Origin: Desulfovibrio sp. X2
Lineage (GTDB): Bacteria > Desulfobacterota > Desulfovibrionia > Desulfovibrionales > Desulfovibrionaceae
Length of the DNA stretch: 52,956 nucleotides
NCBI RefSeq assembly: GCF_000422205.1
Contig: NZ_ATHV01000033.1
Coordinates: 1 to 52,956 of the forward strand
Direction of reading: 5' to 3'
Every line of letters begins with the position of its first letter. The first letter of the stretch is position 1. The translations under genes and the position numbers were made by a program. Under the pieces are notes generated by a model. The model worked only from the letters and a program-made list of their open reading frames with translations. It was not told the origin of the DNA and did not search any database. This document shows positions 16,301 to 25,486 of this stretch, in pieces.

Positions 16301-17731
16301 GTGTCCGTCCTCTTCCGCCATCTGCCGTCCATGGACCGTCTCCTGCGCCACCTGGAGGCCGACCCCGAGCTTGCGGGCAGGCCCCGCGCCATGCTGCGCG
16401 ACCTGGCCGACGGCTTCCTCGGCCTGCTGCGCGAGGAGATACGAAGCGGCGCCCTGACCGCCGAGGACGAGCTGGCGCTCGAGCGCATGCTGCCGCGTCT
16501 GACCGCCTTCGTGCGCCTGAAGTCGCGCCCCCATTTCCGCCGCGTGCTGAACGCCACCGGCGTGGTCATCCACACCAACCTCGGCCGCTCCTGCCTGGCC
16601 GAGGCGGCCACCGAGGCGGTCATCGACGCCTGCCGCAACTACTCGAACCTGGAGTTCGACCTGGCCACGGGCAAGCGCGGCAGCCGCTACGCCCACGTGG
16701 AGGAGATCCTCTGCCGCATCACCGGCGCCGAGGCCGCCCTGGTGGTCAACAACAACGCCTCGGCCGTGCTCATCACCCTGGACACCCTGGCCAAGGACCG
16801 CGAGGTCATCGTCTCGCGCGGCCAGCTCGTGGAGATCGGCGGCTCGTTCCGCATCCCGGACGTCATGCGCAAGTCCGGCGCCACCCTCGTGGAGGTGGGC
16901 GCCACCAACCGCACCCACCTGCGCGACTACGAGAACGCCGTCACCGAGAACACCGGGATGCTGCTCAAGGTCCACTGCTCCAACTTCCGCATCATCGGCT
17001 TCACCAAGGAGGTGCCGCTCGCCGAGCTCGTCACGCTCGGCCGCAGCCGCGGCATCCCGGTGGTCGAGGACCTGGGCAGCGGCAACTTCTTCGACTTCGC
17101 GCGCATCCCGGGCCTCGCCCTGTCCGAGCCCACCGTGCCCCAGACCGTGGCCTCGGGCGCGGACGTGGTCACCTTCTCGGGCGACAAGGTGCTGGGCGGC
17201 CCGCAGGCGGGCATCATCGTGGGCCGCAAGAAATGGATCGACAAGATCAAGAAGAACCCGCTGAACAGGGCGCTGCGCATCGACAAGATGACCCTGGCGG
17301 CGCTCGAGGCCACCTTCCGCCTCTACCTGGACATGGACCGCGCCCGCGAGGAGATCCCCACGCTTTCCATGATCACCGCCTCCGCCGACGAACTGCGCGC
17401 CAAGGCCCGCTCCCTGGCCGCGCGCCTGCGGCGCGAGCTCGCGGGCCGCGCCTCGGTCTCCACCCGACCCGGCGCCTCGCGCGTGGGCGGCGGCTCGTTC
17501 CCGGAATACGACCTGCCCACCACCCTGGTGGCCGTGGACCCGGCCGCGCCCGTCTCCGTGGAGGCGCTGCGCGCCGCGCTCCTGGCCGTGGACCCGCCGC
17601 TCGTGGGCCGCGTGGAGGAGGGGAGCCTGCTGCTCGACCCGAGAACGCTTCGGCGCGACGAATTTCCCTTGGCCGCCTCGGCCCTGATCCAGGGGCTCGA
17701 CTCGGCCGGTCCCGCAACCGAACGGCACTAG
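16301..17731 (+). CDS. selA: L-seryl-tRNA(Sec) selenium transferase
   Basis: 476 residues, PLP-dependent. It converts seryl-tRNA(Sec) to selenocysteyl-tRNA(Sec) using selenophosphate. Recognisable family blocks are FRRVLNATGVVIHTNLGRS, CRITGAEAALVVNNNASAVL, SRGQLVEIGGSFRIPDVM, and the PLP lysine in FSGDKVLGGPQAG. The chosen start is the GTG at 16301, which follows AAAGGAG and leads into the conserved LFRHLPS. A GTG at 16247 would couple it to folC but lacks a site and conserved sequence. Its presence shows that this organism makes selenoproteins. selB, selD and tRNA-Sec are not in the window. Confidence 0.95.
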   Translation: MSVLFRHLPSMDRLLRHLEADPELAGRPRAMLRDLADGFLGLLREEIRSGALTAEDELALERMLPRLTAFVRLKSRPHFRRVLNATGVVIHTNLGRSCLAEAATEAVIDACRNYSNLEFDLATGKRGSRYAHVEEILCRITGAEAALVVNNNASAVLITLDTLAKDREVIVSRGQLVEIGGSFRIPDVMRKSGATLVEVGATNRTHLRDYENAVTENTGMLLKVHCSNFRIIGFTKEVPLAELVTLGRSRGIPVVEDLGSGNFFDFARIPGLALSEPTVPQTVASGADVVTFSGDKVLGGPQAGIIVGRKKWIDKIKKNPLNRALRIDKMTLAALEATFRLYLDMDRAREEIPTLSMITASADELRAKARSLAARLRRELAGRASVSTRPGASRVGGGSFPEYDLPTTLVAVDPAAPVSVEALRAALLAVDPPLVGRVEEGSLLLDPRTLRRDEFPLAASALIQGLDSAGPATERH

Positions 17732-17769
17732 GCCGCACACCGGCCGTACCCGTCTCCAAGGAGTGAAAC

Positions 17770-19161
17770 ATGGCCCCCAAGAAGGCCCCTGAACTGGAAT
17801 CCAAGCCCCGCAGCTGCTGGGACGTCTACTCCACGGCCAGGCACAGGAACGCCATGGACACCCTGGCGGACGACTACCTGGCCTTCCTCACGGCCTGCAA
17901 GACCGAGCGCGAGACCGTGCGCTACGCCGCGGCCCTGGCCGCCAGGAACGGCTTCGTCGAGGACCTGACCGGCAAGGCGGGCTTTCGCGTCATGCGCGGC
18001 AAGACCATCCTGCTCGCCCGGCGCGGCAAGCGCCCCCTGTCCGAGGGCTTCCGCCTCGTGGGCGCGCACTGCGACACCCCGCGCATAGACCTCAAGCAGC
18101 ACCCCCTCTTCGAGGAAGTCCAGGTGGGCCTGGCCAAGACCCACTACTACGGCGGCATCCGCAAGCACCAGTGGCTCGCGCGGCCCCTGGCCCTGCACGG
18201 CGTCATCGCCCTCAAGAACGGCAAGGTCGTCGAGATCGCCCTGGGCGAGGACCCCAAGGACCCCGTCTTCACCATCGGCGACCTCCTGCCCCACCTCGCC
18301 CAGAAGCAGGCCGAGCAGAAGCTCTCCGAGGCCTTCGACGCCGAGAAGCTGTCCATCGTCATGGGCCACGAGCCCGCCCCGGCCGAGAAGAAGGACGAGG
18401 AGAACGGCAAGGGCCGCGTCAAGAAGCGCCTGCTCTCGCTCCTGCACCAGCGCTACGGCATCGTGGAGGACGACTTCTACAGCGCCGAGCTGCAGGCCGT
18501 GCCCGCCGGGCCCGCACGGTCCGTGGGCCTGGACTCCTCCATCCTCGGCGGCTACGGCCACGACGACCGCATCTGCTGCTACGCCGCCCTTTCGGCCCTC
18601 ATGGCCGCCAAGACGCCCGAGCACGCCCAGATCGTCATCCTCTGGGACAAGGAGGAGATCGGCTCCGACGGCTCCACCGGCGCCAAGTCCCGCTTCTTCG
18701 AATACTGCCTGGAAGACCTCGTGGACGCCTGGCAGCCCAAGGCCAAGGCCCGCAACGTGCTCATGGCGGGCAAGGCGCTCTCCTCGGACGTGCACGCCGC
18801 CATCGACCCGGACTACCAGGACGTGCACGAGCGGCTGAACGCCTCGCTCTTCGGCTACGGCCCCACCTTCTGCAAGTTCACCGGCCACCGCGGCAAGTAC
18901 ATGGCCAACGACGCCCACGCCGAATACGTGGCCTGGATGCGCAAGGTCCTGGACGACGCGGGCGTGCCCTGGCAGATGGCCGAGCTCGGCCGCGTGGACC
19001 AGGGCGGCGGCGGCACCGTGGCCAAGCATCTGGCCGAGTACGGCATGGACATCATCGACTTCGGCCCGCCCATCCTCTCCATGCACTCGCCCTTCGAGCT
19101 GGCCTCCAAGGCCGACCTCTACGCCACCAAGCTGGCCTTCGAGGCCTTCCTGAAGTCCTGA
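17770..19161 (+). CDS. M18 family aminopeptidase
   Basis: 463 residues of the dinuclear-zinc M18 family, which removes N-terminal (often acidic) residues from peptides in the cytoplasm. Metal-site blocks are visible: GAHCDTPRIDL at about 97-107, LDSSILGGYGHDDR at about 257, WDKEEIGSDGSTGAKS at about 294, and near the end ILSMHSPFELASKAD. The ATG at 17770 follows CAAGGAG. It lies 38 nt after selA and may be in the same transcript, though no functional link is evident. The length is normal for bacterial M18 enzymes. Confidence 0.9.
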   Translation: MAPKKAPELESKPRSCWDVYSTARHRNAMDTLADDYLAFLTACKTERETVRYAAALAARNGFVEDLTGKAGFRVMRGKTILLARRGKRPLSEGFRLVGAHCDTPRIDLKQHPLFEEVQVGLAKTHYYGGIRKHQWLARPLALHGVIALKNGKVVEIALGEDPKDPVFTIGDLLPHLAQKQAEQKLSEAFDAEKLSIVMGHEPAPAEKKDEENGKGRVKKRLLSLLHQRYGIVEDDFYSAELQAVPAGPARSVGLDSSILGGYGHDDRICCYAALSALMAAKTPEHAQIVILWDKEEIGSDGSTGAKSRFFEYCLEDLVDAWQPKAKARNVLMAGKALSSDVHAAIDPDYQDVHERLNASLFGYGPTFCKFTGHRGKYMANDAHAEYVAWMRKVLDDAGVPWQMAELGRVDQGGGGTVAKHLAEYGMDIIDFGPPILSMHSPFELASKADLYATKLAFEAFLKS

Positions 19162-19166
19162 GAGGC

Positions 19167-19273
19167 GAATGCCTCCGGCGGCCAGGGAGGGGCGCTGCCC
19201 CTCCCTGGACCCTCCCCGGCAAGGAGGGGCTGCGCGCCCCTCCCTGCACCCTCCCGCGCGAGGCGCTGCCTCG
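19167..19273. repeat. Modular hairpin repeat, copy A
   Basis: It starts with GAATGCCTCCGGCGG and continues as three hairpins: a perfect 12-bp stem (19182-19193 with 19197-19208), an 8-bp stem (19223-19230 with 19236-19243) and a 6-bp stem (19259-19264 with 19268-19273). The reverse-oriented copy B lies at about 19890-20001. The rest of the gap to 19498 is AT-rich near 19370-19470 and probably holds the promoter of the next gene. Confidence 0.8.
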
Positions 19274-19498
19274 ACCCCCTTCGCACGCGACACGACCGGC
19301 GACCGGATAGGCGATGCCTGGGCGTGATCGGCCGCAGCCGCCTGCGCAAAAAAGCGGCAACCGGATTCACGAAATGATTTTTTCGCGCCCGTGCTCTCTG
19401 CGCATGGTTTTCATGTTCGTTTCTGATATGCTGTAATCATTAAATTTACTCGATCAGTCTGGAATGGAAATCGTTCAACGCGCAGGGAGGAAAGAGGC

Positions 19499-19711
19499 AT
19501 GGCCGACTGCGAGATGATCGCCAAGTGCATCTTTTTCAACGACAAGATGGCCGACAAGCCGGGCACGGCCGAGATGATGAAGCGCACCTACTGCAAGGGG
19601 ACGTTCGCGAAGTGCGCGCGCTACCTGGTGTGCAAGAAGCTCGGCCGGGAGAAGGTCCCCTCTGACCTGTTCCCGATCCAGATGGATCGCGCCCTGGCGC
19701 TCATGAAGTAG
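19499..19711 (+). CDS. Small cysteine-rich protein, function unknown
   Basis: 70 residues, no signal peptide or membrane segment. Five cysteines are spread as C4, C10, C32, C39 and C45. The pattern C-x5-C near the N-terminus and C-x6-C-x5-C in the middle suggests a metal or iron-sulfur site. Recognisable strings are CIFFNDKMADKPGTAEMMK and KVPSDLFPIQMDRALALMK. I believe short proteins like this recur in sulfate reducers as uncharacterised families. The ATG follows GGGAGGAAAGAGGC. It is monocistronic, flanked by inverted copies of a hairpin repeat, with a very stable hairpin right after it. Confidence 0.75.
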   Translation: MADCEMIAKCIFFNDKMADKPGTAEMMKRTYCKGTFAKCARYLVCKKLGREKVPSDLFPIQMDRALALMK

Positions 19712-19734
19712 CCTCGGAATTTTTTCCTGCGTGG

Positions 19735-19780
19735 CGGAATCGGCCTCTCCCGTCGTCTCCGACGGGAGAGGCCGATTCCG
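19735..19780. terminator. Very stable 21-bp hairpin
   Basis: Two perfect 21-nt arms (19735-19755 and 19760-19780) are closed by the tetraloop TCTC, 23 nt past the stop of the small cysteine-rich gene. No T-run follows on the plus strand, so it may terminate with factor help or protect the 3' end of the mRNA. Confidence 0.6.
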
Positions 19781-19889
19781 TCGCAGTCTTCCCGTCCGGC
19801 CGTGCGCACGACAGCTCCGTTTACATCCATCCCTCCACGCCCGGACGACCTTTCGTTCGTGCCGCCCCGTCCCGCGCGCGAAGGCGGGT

Positions 19890-20001
19890 CAAGGGGGTGA
19901 CCCCCTTGCGGGGGAAGGTCCAGGAAGGGGCGCGCAGCCCCTTCCTGGCGCGGGAGGGTGCAGGGAGGGCGAGGAGCCCTCCCTGCCCGCCGGAGGCATT
20001 C
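19890..20001. repeat. Modular hairpin repeat, copy B (inverted)
   Basis: Read on the minus strand it begins with the same 15-nt module as copy A (19987-20001). The hairpins are an 11-bp stem (19960-19970 with 19976-19986), a 12-bp stem around GCGCA (19920-19948) and a short stem near 19890-19907. The arm sequences differ from copy A but keep pairing, as in a family conserved for structure. It lies just upstream of recN. Confidence 0.75.
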
Positions 20002-20074
20002 ATCGGGCCATTCCGTTGCCGGACGTGCAACCGGGCTTGTGGCGCGAGGGGAGGGGAGCTATAAGGCGGGTGCC

Positions 20075-21679
20075 ATGCTGTCCTACCTGCGCATCCGCAA
20101 CCTGGCCCTGATCGCCGACGCCGAGCTGGAGTTCGCCGCGGGCTTCAACGCGCTGACCGGCGAGACGGGCGCGGGCAAGTCGTTCATCCTCAAGGCGCTC
20201 GATTTCGTGACCGGCGGCCGCATGGACGTGCAGAGCGTGCGTCCGGGCGCGGACAAGGCGGTGGTGGAGGCGGTCTTCGAGCTGGACGGCGCGGAGATGA
20301 CGCTGCGGCGCGAGCTGTCCGCCGAGACGGGCCGCAGCCGTCTGTTCCGTGACGACTCGCTGGCGAGCCTCGATTCCATGGCCGACCTCAGGCCGAAACT
20401 TTTCCTGCAGACCTCGCAGCACGCGCAGTCGCGGCTGCTCTCGCCCGCGCACCAGGCCGAGCTTCTGGACGCCTTCGTGGACGCGCCCGAGCTGTTCGCG
20501 GAGCGGGCGCGGCTGCTGGCCGGGGTGCGCGAGACGGCGCGCGGGCTCGCGGAGTGCCGGGAGCGGGTGCGCTCGCTCGCCGAGAAGCGGGAGTTCCTTG
20601 AGTACCAGTCGCGGGAGATCGCCAAGGTGGGCCCGCACGAGGGCGAGGAGGACGAGCTGCTCACGGCGCGCGTGCGGCTGCGCGGGGCGAGCGAGGCGGG
20701 CGAGGCCTGCGAGCGGGCGCTGGGCATGCTGCACGGCGACGGCGGGGCGCTGGCCGCGCTGGACGGCCTGGCGCGGGAGCTGCGCATTCTCGCCAAGGTG
20801 GACGAGGGGTTCGCGGCCGAGTCCGAGTCGGTGGAGGATTTCCGGCTGCGCCTGCGCGACCTCGAGGGCCTGCTGCGCAGCGGTCCGGCCGCGGCGGACG
20901 AGTCCGAGCTCGAGGCGGTGGAGAAGCGGCTGTGGGACCTCTCCCAGCTGCGCAGGAAGCTCAAGCGCGGCATCGACGAGATCGTGCACCTGGGGCGCGA
21001 GATCGAGGAGAACCTTTCTTTCCTGGACGCGAGCGAGCTGGACGTGAAGCGGCTCGCGCGCGACGAGGAGCGGCTTGCGGGCGAGCTTTCGGCCGTGCTC
21101 GGCAGGCTGGACGCGGCGCGCGGCGCGGCGGCGGACGCGCTCTGCGCGCGGCTGGAGACCGACCTGCGCGAGCTCGGCTTTGCCGAGCAGGTGCGGGTGC
21201 TGGTGGATTTCGCGCCACAGGAGTTGCACCCGGGCGTGCACGAGCTTCGCGGCCGCATCCTCTGGGTGCCCAACCCGGGCCAGCCGCCGCAGCCGCTGGA
21301 CCGCATCGCCTCGGGCGGCGAGCTGTCGCGCTTCCTGCTGGCGCTCACCGGGCTTCGCGCCGAGTCGGACGCGCCCACGCTGATCTTCGACGAGGTGGAC
21401 GCGGGCGTGGGCGGGCTGACCCTGACCAAGGTGGCGGACCGGCTGGCGCGTCTGGCCGGGAGCCGCCAGGTGGTGGTCATCTCGCACTGGCCGCAGCTGG
21501 CCGCGCGGGCGCGCAGGCATTTCCAGATCATGAAGGAGGTGGACGGCGGCCTGACGACCACGCACTGCCGCCTCCTGTCCAAGGCCGAGGTGGAGGAGGA
21601 GCTGGCGCGCATGGCCGGCGGCGGCGAGCAGGGCCTTCGGCTCGCGCGCGATCTCCTGGCCGCGCAGGCCGTCTCCTGA
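20075..21679 (+). CDS. recN: DNA repair protein RecN
   Basis: 534 residues, slightly shorter than the usual 550. SMC-like layout: N-terminal Walker A GETGAGKSFILKAL at about 27-40, a long alpha-helical coiled-coil centre, and a C-terminal half with the ABC signature IASGGELSRFLLAL and Walker B LIFDEVDAGVGG. RecN binds DNA ends and helps recombinational repair of double-strand breaks on the nucleoid. The ATG at 20075 is preceded by AAGG and starts the conserved MLSYLRIRNLALI. A longer reading frame upstream only translates the hairpin repeat. I saw no clear LexA box. Confidence 0.93.
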   Translation: MLSYLRIRNLALIADAELEFAAGFNALTGETGAGKSFILKALDFVTGGRMDVQSVRPGADKAVVEAVFELDGAEMTLRRELSAETGRSRLFRDDSLASLDSMADLRPKLFLQTSQHAQSRLLSPAHQAELLDAFVDAPELFAERARLLAGVRETARGLAECRERVRSLAEKREFLEYQSREIAKVGPHEGEEDELLTARVRLRGASEAGEACERALGMLHGDGGALAALDGLARELRILAKVDEGFAAESESVEDFRLRLRDLEGLLRSGPAAADESELEAVEKRLWDLSQLRRKLKRGIDEIVHLGREIEENLSFLDASELDVKRLARDEERLAGELSAVLGRLDAARGAAADALCARLETDLRELGFAEQVRVLVDFAPQELHPGVHELRGRILWVPNPGQPPQPLDRIASGGELSRFLLALTGLRAESDAPTLIFDEVDAGVGGLTLTKVADRLARLAGSRQVVVISHWPQLAARARRHFQIMKEVDGGLTTTHCRLLSKAEVEEELARMAGGGEQGLRLARDLLAAQAVS

Positions 21680-21904
21680 GCTTTCGCCGGTTCTCTTTCA
21701 TCCCGATTCCGACTCGATTCCGTCCCCCGCTCCGGCCGCGCGATCGAGGCCGCGCGCGGGCCGCATATGGGCGCCGGGCGGGGCGCTCGCGCCACGTTAC
21801 GGTCCGGTTGCCGTTCGTTCCCGGGCGTTGTAACATTCCCGCCACATTCCCTCCGTGAAACCGTCATTGCCTGCGTGCATTGACTCAGCCCTATGGAGCA
21901 GACA

Positions 21905-22594
21905 ATGCCCAAGGACGCCATTCTGGTGGTCGAGGACGACGAGGACATCCGCCAACTCCTCCGCTACACCCTTGAATCGGCGGGCTACACAGTGGTCGAG
22001 GCCGAGGAGGGCGAGGATGCGCTGGGCAAGGCGCGTCGTCATCGCCCGGTCCTCATCCTGCTGGATCTCATGCTGCCGGGCATGGACGGTTTCGAAATCT
22101 GCCGGGAGCTGAAGAAGAACCCCGAAACCGCCAAGACGCCGGTGGTCATGCTCACGGCGCGCGGCGAGGAAGTGGACCGCATCGTGGGACTCGAGCTCGG
22201 CGCCGAGGACTACGTGGTCAAGCCCTTCTCGCCCCGGGAGATCCTGCTGCGGCTGAAGAACATCCTGCGCCGCAGCCAGCCCTCCGCCCCTTCGCGCCAG
22301 CTCTGGCGGCGCGGCGGACTGGCCGTGGACATGGACGCCCACCGGGCCGAGGTGGACGGCGAGGAGGTCCAGCTCACGGCCACGGAGTTCAAGCTCCTGG
22401 CGGAGCTGATCCGCAGCCAGGGCCGCGTGCAGACGCGCGACCAGCTGCTCAATTCGGTCTGGGGCTACGAGTTCGACGGCTACGCCCGGACCGTGGACAC
22501 GCACGTCAGGCGTCTGCGCCAGAAGCTCGGCTCGTATTCCGGCCTCGTTGAGACCGTGCGCGGCGTGGGCTATCGTTTCAAAGAACAGGCGTGA
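21905..22594 (+). CDS. phoB: PhoB-type response regulator
   Basis: 229 residues: a receiver domain with the acidic pair in VVEDDED, the phosphorylated Asp in [12 protein letters not shown], the Thr of MLTARG and the Lys of VVKPF, then an OmpR/PhoB winged helix ([27 protein letters not shown]). When phosphorylated it should activate phosphate-starvation genes. I chose the ATG at 21905 because GGAG lies 5 nt upstream; an ATG at 21893 would use that same sequence as coding. pstB and phoU follow on the same strand. No PhoR-like sensor kinase gene is nearby. Confidence 0.85.
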   Translation: MPKDAILVVEDDEDIRQLLRYTLESAGYTVVEAEEGEDALGKARRHRPVLILLDLMLPGMDGFEICRELKKNPETAKTPVVMLTARGEEVDRIVGLELGAEDYVVKPFSPREILLRLKNILRRSQPSAPSRQLWRRGGLAVDMDAHRAEVDGEEVQLTATEFKLLAELIRSQGRVQTRDQLLNSVWGYEFDGYARTVDTHVRRLRQKLGSYSGLVETVRGVGYRFKEQA

Positions 22595-22718
22595 TCAGGC
22601 TTTCTTCGACGAGCGCGCCGCGGCCCGGCCGCGTGCGTGCCGTTTCGTTCGCCACGCGGGGCGTCCGCCGCCTTCCGGATGCGGGAGGCGGCAAGGGCCT
22701 CGCGAGAGGGGAGATACA

Positions 22719-23480
22719 ATGGTCCAGCAGATGAAGATGGAAGCCCGGAGCCTGAACTTCTACTACAGCTCGTTCAAGGCCCTGGAGGACATCAACCTCA
22801 GTTTCCAGCCCAACCAGGTGACCTCGCTCATCGGGCCGTCCGGCTGCGGCAAGAGCACCTTCCTGCGCTGCCTGAACCGCATGAACGACCTCATCCCCGG
22901 CACCCGGGTGGAGGGCTCGCTCACGCTGGACGGCCGTGACATCTACGAGTCGAAGGTGGACGTGGTGGAGCTTCGCCGCCGCGTGGGCATGGTCTTCCAG
23001 AAGCCCAACCCCTTCCCCAAGTCGGTCTTCGAGAACGTCTCCTACGGGCTTCGCGTGAACGGGGTGAAGGACAAGAACTTCATCGCCGAGCGGGTGGAGA
23101 CGAGCCTGCGCAGCGCCGCGCTCTGGGAGGAGGTCAAGGAGCGCCTGCACCAGTCGGCGCTCGGCCTGTCCGGCGGCCAGCAGCAGCGGCTGTGCATCGC
23201 CCGGGCCATGGCCGTGGAGCCGGAGGTCCTGCTCATGGACGAGCCCTGCTCGGCCCTGGACCCCATCGCCACCCAGAAGATCGAGGAGCTCATTTTCGCA
23301 TTGAAAGACAGCTACACGATCATTATCGTTACCCACTCCATGCAGCAGGCCGCCCGCGTCTCGGACATGACGGCCTTCTTCTACATGGGCAAGCTGATCG
23401 AATCCGACAAGACCGAGACGCTGTTCACCCGTCCGAAGAACAAGCAAACCGAAGACTACATCACGGGTCGTTTCGGATAA
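22719..23480 (+). CDS. pstB: Phosphate ABC transporter ATP-binding protein PstB
   Basis: 253 residues with Walker [20 protein letters not shown], the Q-loop region [15 protein letters not shown], signature [14 protein letters not shown], Walker [17 protein letters not shown] and the switch His of [15 protein letters not shown]. The asparagine/methionine-rich stretch after Walker A and the NPFPKS motif are specific to PstB. It powers the high-affinity PstSCA phosphate importer. GAGGGGAG lies 5 nt before the ATG. It sits between phoB and phoU, but pstS, pstC and pstA are absent here. Confidence 0.95.
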   Translation: MVQQMKMEARSLNFYYSSFKALEDINLSFQPNQVTSLIGPSGCGKSTFLRCLNRMNDLIPGTRVEGSLTLDGRDIYESKVDVVELRRRVGMVFQKPNPFPKSVFENVSYGLRVNGVKDKNFIAERVETSLRSAALWEEVKERLHQSALGLSGGQQQRLCIARAMAVEPEVLLMDEPCSALDPIATQKIEELIFALKDSYTIIIVTHSMQQAARVSDMTAFFYMGKLIESDKTETLFTRPKNKQTEDYITGRFG

Positions 23481-23492
23481 CAGCGGGGATAA

Positions 23493-24161
23493 ATGCTTAT
23501 GGAAAGACTGCATCTGGACAAGGAGCTCTCCTCGCTCAGGCTCAAGCTGCTGGAGATGTCCTCGCTGTGCGACAAGGCCCTGGCCGCGGCGCTCAAGTCC
23601 GCCTTCGAGCGCGACACCGACCTGGCCGAGACGGTCATCGAGGGCGACAGCGAGATCAACCGCCTGCATTGCACGGTGGACGAGGACACCCTGACGGTGC
23701 TGGCCCGCGAGCAGCCCGTGGCGCGCGACCTGCGCTTCCTGCTCGGCAGCACCTACATGGCCGCGAACCTCGAGCGCGTGGGCGACCAGGCCGTGAACAT
23801 CGCGGAGCGCGCCGTGCTGCTGAACCAGCGGCCCGCGCTGCCCCATAACCCGCTCATGGAGGAGCTGGCCCTGCACGTCCAGGCCATGTTCCGCAAGGCC
23901 ATCCAGGCGTACAACGCCGAGGACGCGGACCTCGCCATGCAGGTCTGCGACATGGACTCGCACGCCGACAACCTGAACATGAAGATCCTCAAGCACTACA
24001 TGGACTACATGATCCAGGAGAGCCGCGCCGTGGAGCGCGCCGTGCACAAGATCATCATGGCGCGCTGCCTGGAGCGCGTGGGCGACCAGACCACGAACAT
24101 CGCCGAGAACCTGATCTTCATCCTGAAGGGCGTGGACATCCGCCAGACCTGCCGCCCCTAG
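23493..24161 (+). CDS. phoU: Phosphate signalling protein PhoU
   Basis: 222 residues forming two three-helix bundles, each with the metal-binding signature of PhoU: NLERVGDQAVNIAE in the first half and CLERVGDQTTNIAE in the second. PhoU links the Pst transporter to the PhoR/PhoB system and damps phosphate signalling. It starts 12 nt after pstB, so the two are co-transcribed. Two in-frame ATGs (23493 and 23499) are possible. A strong bidirectional hairpin ends the operon. Confidence 0.93.
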   Translation: MLMERLHLDKELSSLRLKLLEMSSLCDKALAAALKSAFERDTDLAETVIEGDSEINRLHCTVDEDTLTVLAREQPVARDLRFLLGSTYMAANLERVGDQAVNIAERAVLLNQRPALPHNPLMEELALHVQAMFRKAIQAYNAEDADLAMQVCDMDSHADNLNMKILKHYMDYMIQESRAVERAVHKIIMARCLERVGDQTTNIAENLIFILKGVDIRQTCRP

Positions 24162-24184
24162 GCGCGGCCGGAAGCGGCGAAGAG

Positions 24185-24221
24185 AAAAGGGAGCGCGGCC
24201 CGAGGGTCGCGCTCCCTTTTT
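24185..24221. terminator. Bidirectional intrinsic terminator after phoU
   Basis: The arm AAAAGGGAGCGCGGCC pairs with GGGTCGCGCTCCCTTTT (one G-T/C-C imperfection near the loop) and is followed by TTTTT on the plus strand and its complement on the minus strand. It lies between phoU and the converging DUF3298-like gene and can serve both. Confidence 0.85.
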
Positions 24222-24237
24222 CGTTTCGTTGCCTTTC

Positions 24238-25389
24238 CTACTCGCGCGAGCAGCAGCCCGTGAGGCTCTGGCCGCCCGGCAGGGTCAGCACCAGGCGCGC
24301 GTCGGCCTCCTTGGGCTGGCCTCCCGTTTGGCCCCCGGTTTGGCCGCCGGGCTGCGCGCCGGGCAGGCCCAGGCCGCAGGGGGCGAAGGTCACGGTCGCG
24401 GTGACGGGCGCGCCGAGGCTGCCGTCGTCCTGCTTCAGGCGGCCCTGCCAGAAGAGGAAGGGCGGCTTCTGGTAGGGCAGGTAGGCGCCCTGGCCGACGA
24501 AGTCGGTTTGGCTGCCGTCGGAGCCGCTGAGCCGGGCCGTCCCGCCCGCTATGGTCAGGCTCCACTGGCCCGAGGCGCCCTGGCAGGTGAGGGTGCCGGG
24601 CAGGCCGGGCACGGGCTGCGGCGGAATCTTCTTCGGCGCAATGGCCAGGGCGCTCGGCGGGAAGCCGGGCTTGGTCAGGTCCTTGAGCGCCCCCCAGGGC
24701 AGCTTCACGGTCACGGTGCCGTAGACGTAGGGGGCCACCTCGTAGGGCGCGAAGACGAAGATGGGGCCGTTTTCGCGCAGCAGGAAATGCGACACGGCCG
24801 CGGCCGGATCGGTGAACGCGCCGCTGACCCAGTTCTCGTCCAGCCCCTGGCGGTTGATCAGGTCGGCCATGACGTAGGAGGCCAGCGTCTGCACCGAGGC
24901 CGTGTCGTCCTTGAAGACGTCGCCGAACTTCAGGCGGCGGCCGGTGGCCAGGTCGTAGACCCGGGCGTCGACCACCGGGATGGGATGCGCGCCGCCCAAA
25001 AACAGCCCGAAGGTCTGCAGGAAGCTCCAGATGTCGTTGCCGCAGCGGTACGACTCGTAGGTGCCGAAGAGCTCCTTGTGCCAGGGCGCGCCCTCGGGGA
25101 TCACCCCGGCTCGCCCCTGCCGGGCGAGGTCGTCGGCCACGCCGCGCAGGTCCGCGTCCACCTGCTTCACGCCGGTGTGCGGCACGAGGACGTCCATGTG
25201 CAGGCCGTCCACGTCCCCGGTCAGATGCTCGGGCACCACGCTGTGGCAGGCCGCGCGGGCCGCTTGGGGCAGGCCGAGCAGGCCGAGGCAGAAAAGGCCG
25301 AAAAAAAGGAGCAGGAGCGCGGGCGAAAACGCCGGGCCGGGTCGCTCCTCTTTCGCCTGGGCCGGGGAGGGCAGGGCAAAACGGTTCAT
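24238..25389 (-). CDS. Secreted protein with DUF3298-like domain
   Basis: 383 residues. A hydrophobic signal sequence (about 22-45) ends in QAARAACHS. The N-terminal domain contains VDGLHMDVLVPHTGVKQVDADL, and the next contains VYDLATGRRLKFGDVFKD and VAPYVYGTVTVKLPW; these are typical of the DUF4163/DUF3298 pair found in PdaC and RsiV. A second beta-rich part follows (LTCQGASGQWSLTIAGG), like a membrane-bound lysozyme inhibitor, with a GGQTGGQTGGQ spacer before the end. The likely location is periplasm or cell surface, and cell-wall or lysozyme-related binding is possible. The ATG follows GGAGG. It is a single gene, convergent with phoU. Confidence 0.7.
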   Translation of the reverse strand: MNRFALPSPAQAKEERPGPAFSPALLLLFFGLFCLGLLGLPQAARAACHSVVPEHLTGDVDGLHMDVLVPHTGVKQVDADLRGVADDLARQGRAGVIPEGAPWHKELFGTYESYRCGNDIWSFLQTFGLFLGGAHPIPVVDARVYDLATGRRLKFGDVFKDDTASVQTLASYVMADLINRQGLDENWVSGAFTDPAAAVSHFLLRENGPIFVFAPYEVAPYVYGTVTVKLPWGALKDLTKPGFPPSALAIAPKKIPPQPVPGLPGTLTCQGASGQWSLTIAGGTARLSGSDGSQTDFVGQGAYLPYQKPPFLFWQGRLKQDDGSLGAPVTATVTFAPCGLGLPGAQPGGQTGGQTGGQPKEADARLVLTLPGGQSLTGCCSRE

Positions 25390-25486
25390 GGGCGCGCCTC
25401 CGAAGGTTCGTCGGGAAGAAGGATTTCCGGTCTTCCCGCCAGATTAGCGCACCTGGGGCAGCGGGGCAAGGGCGGGGAGGAAAACG

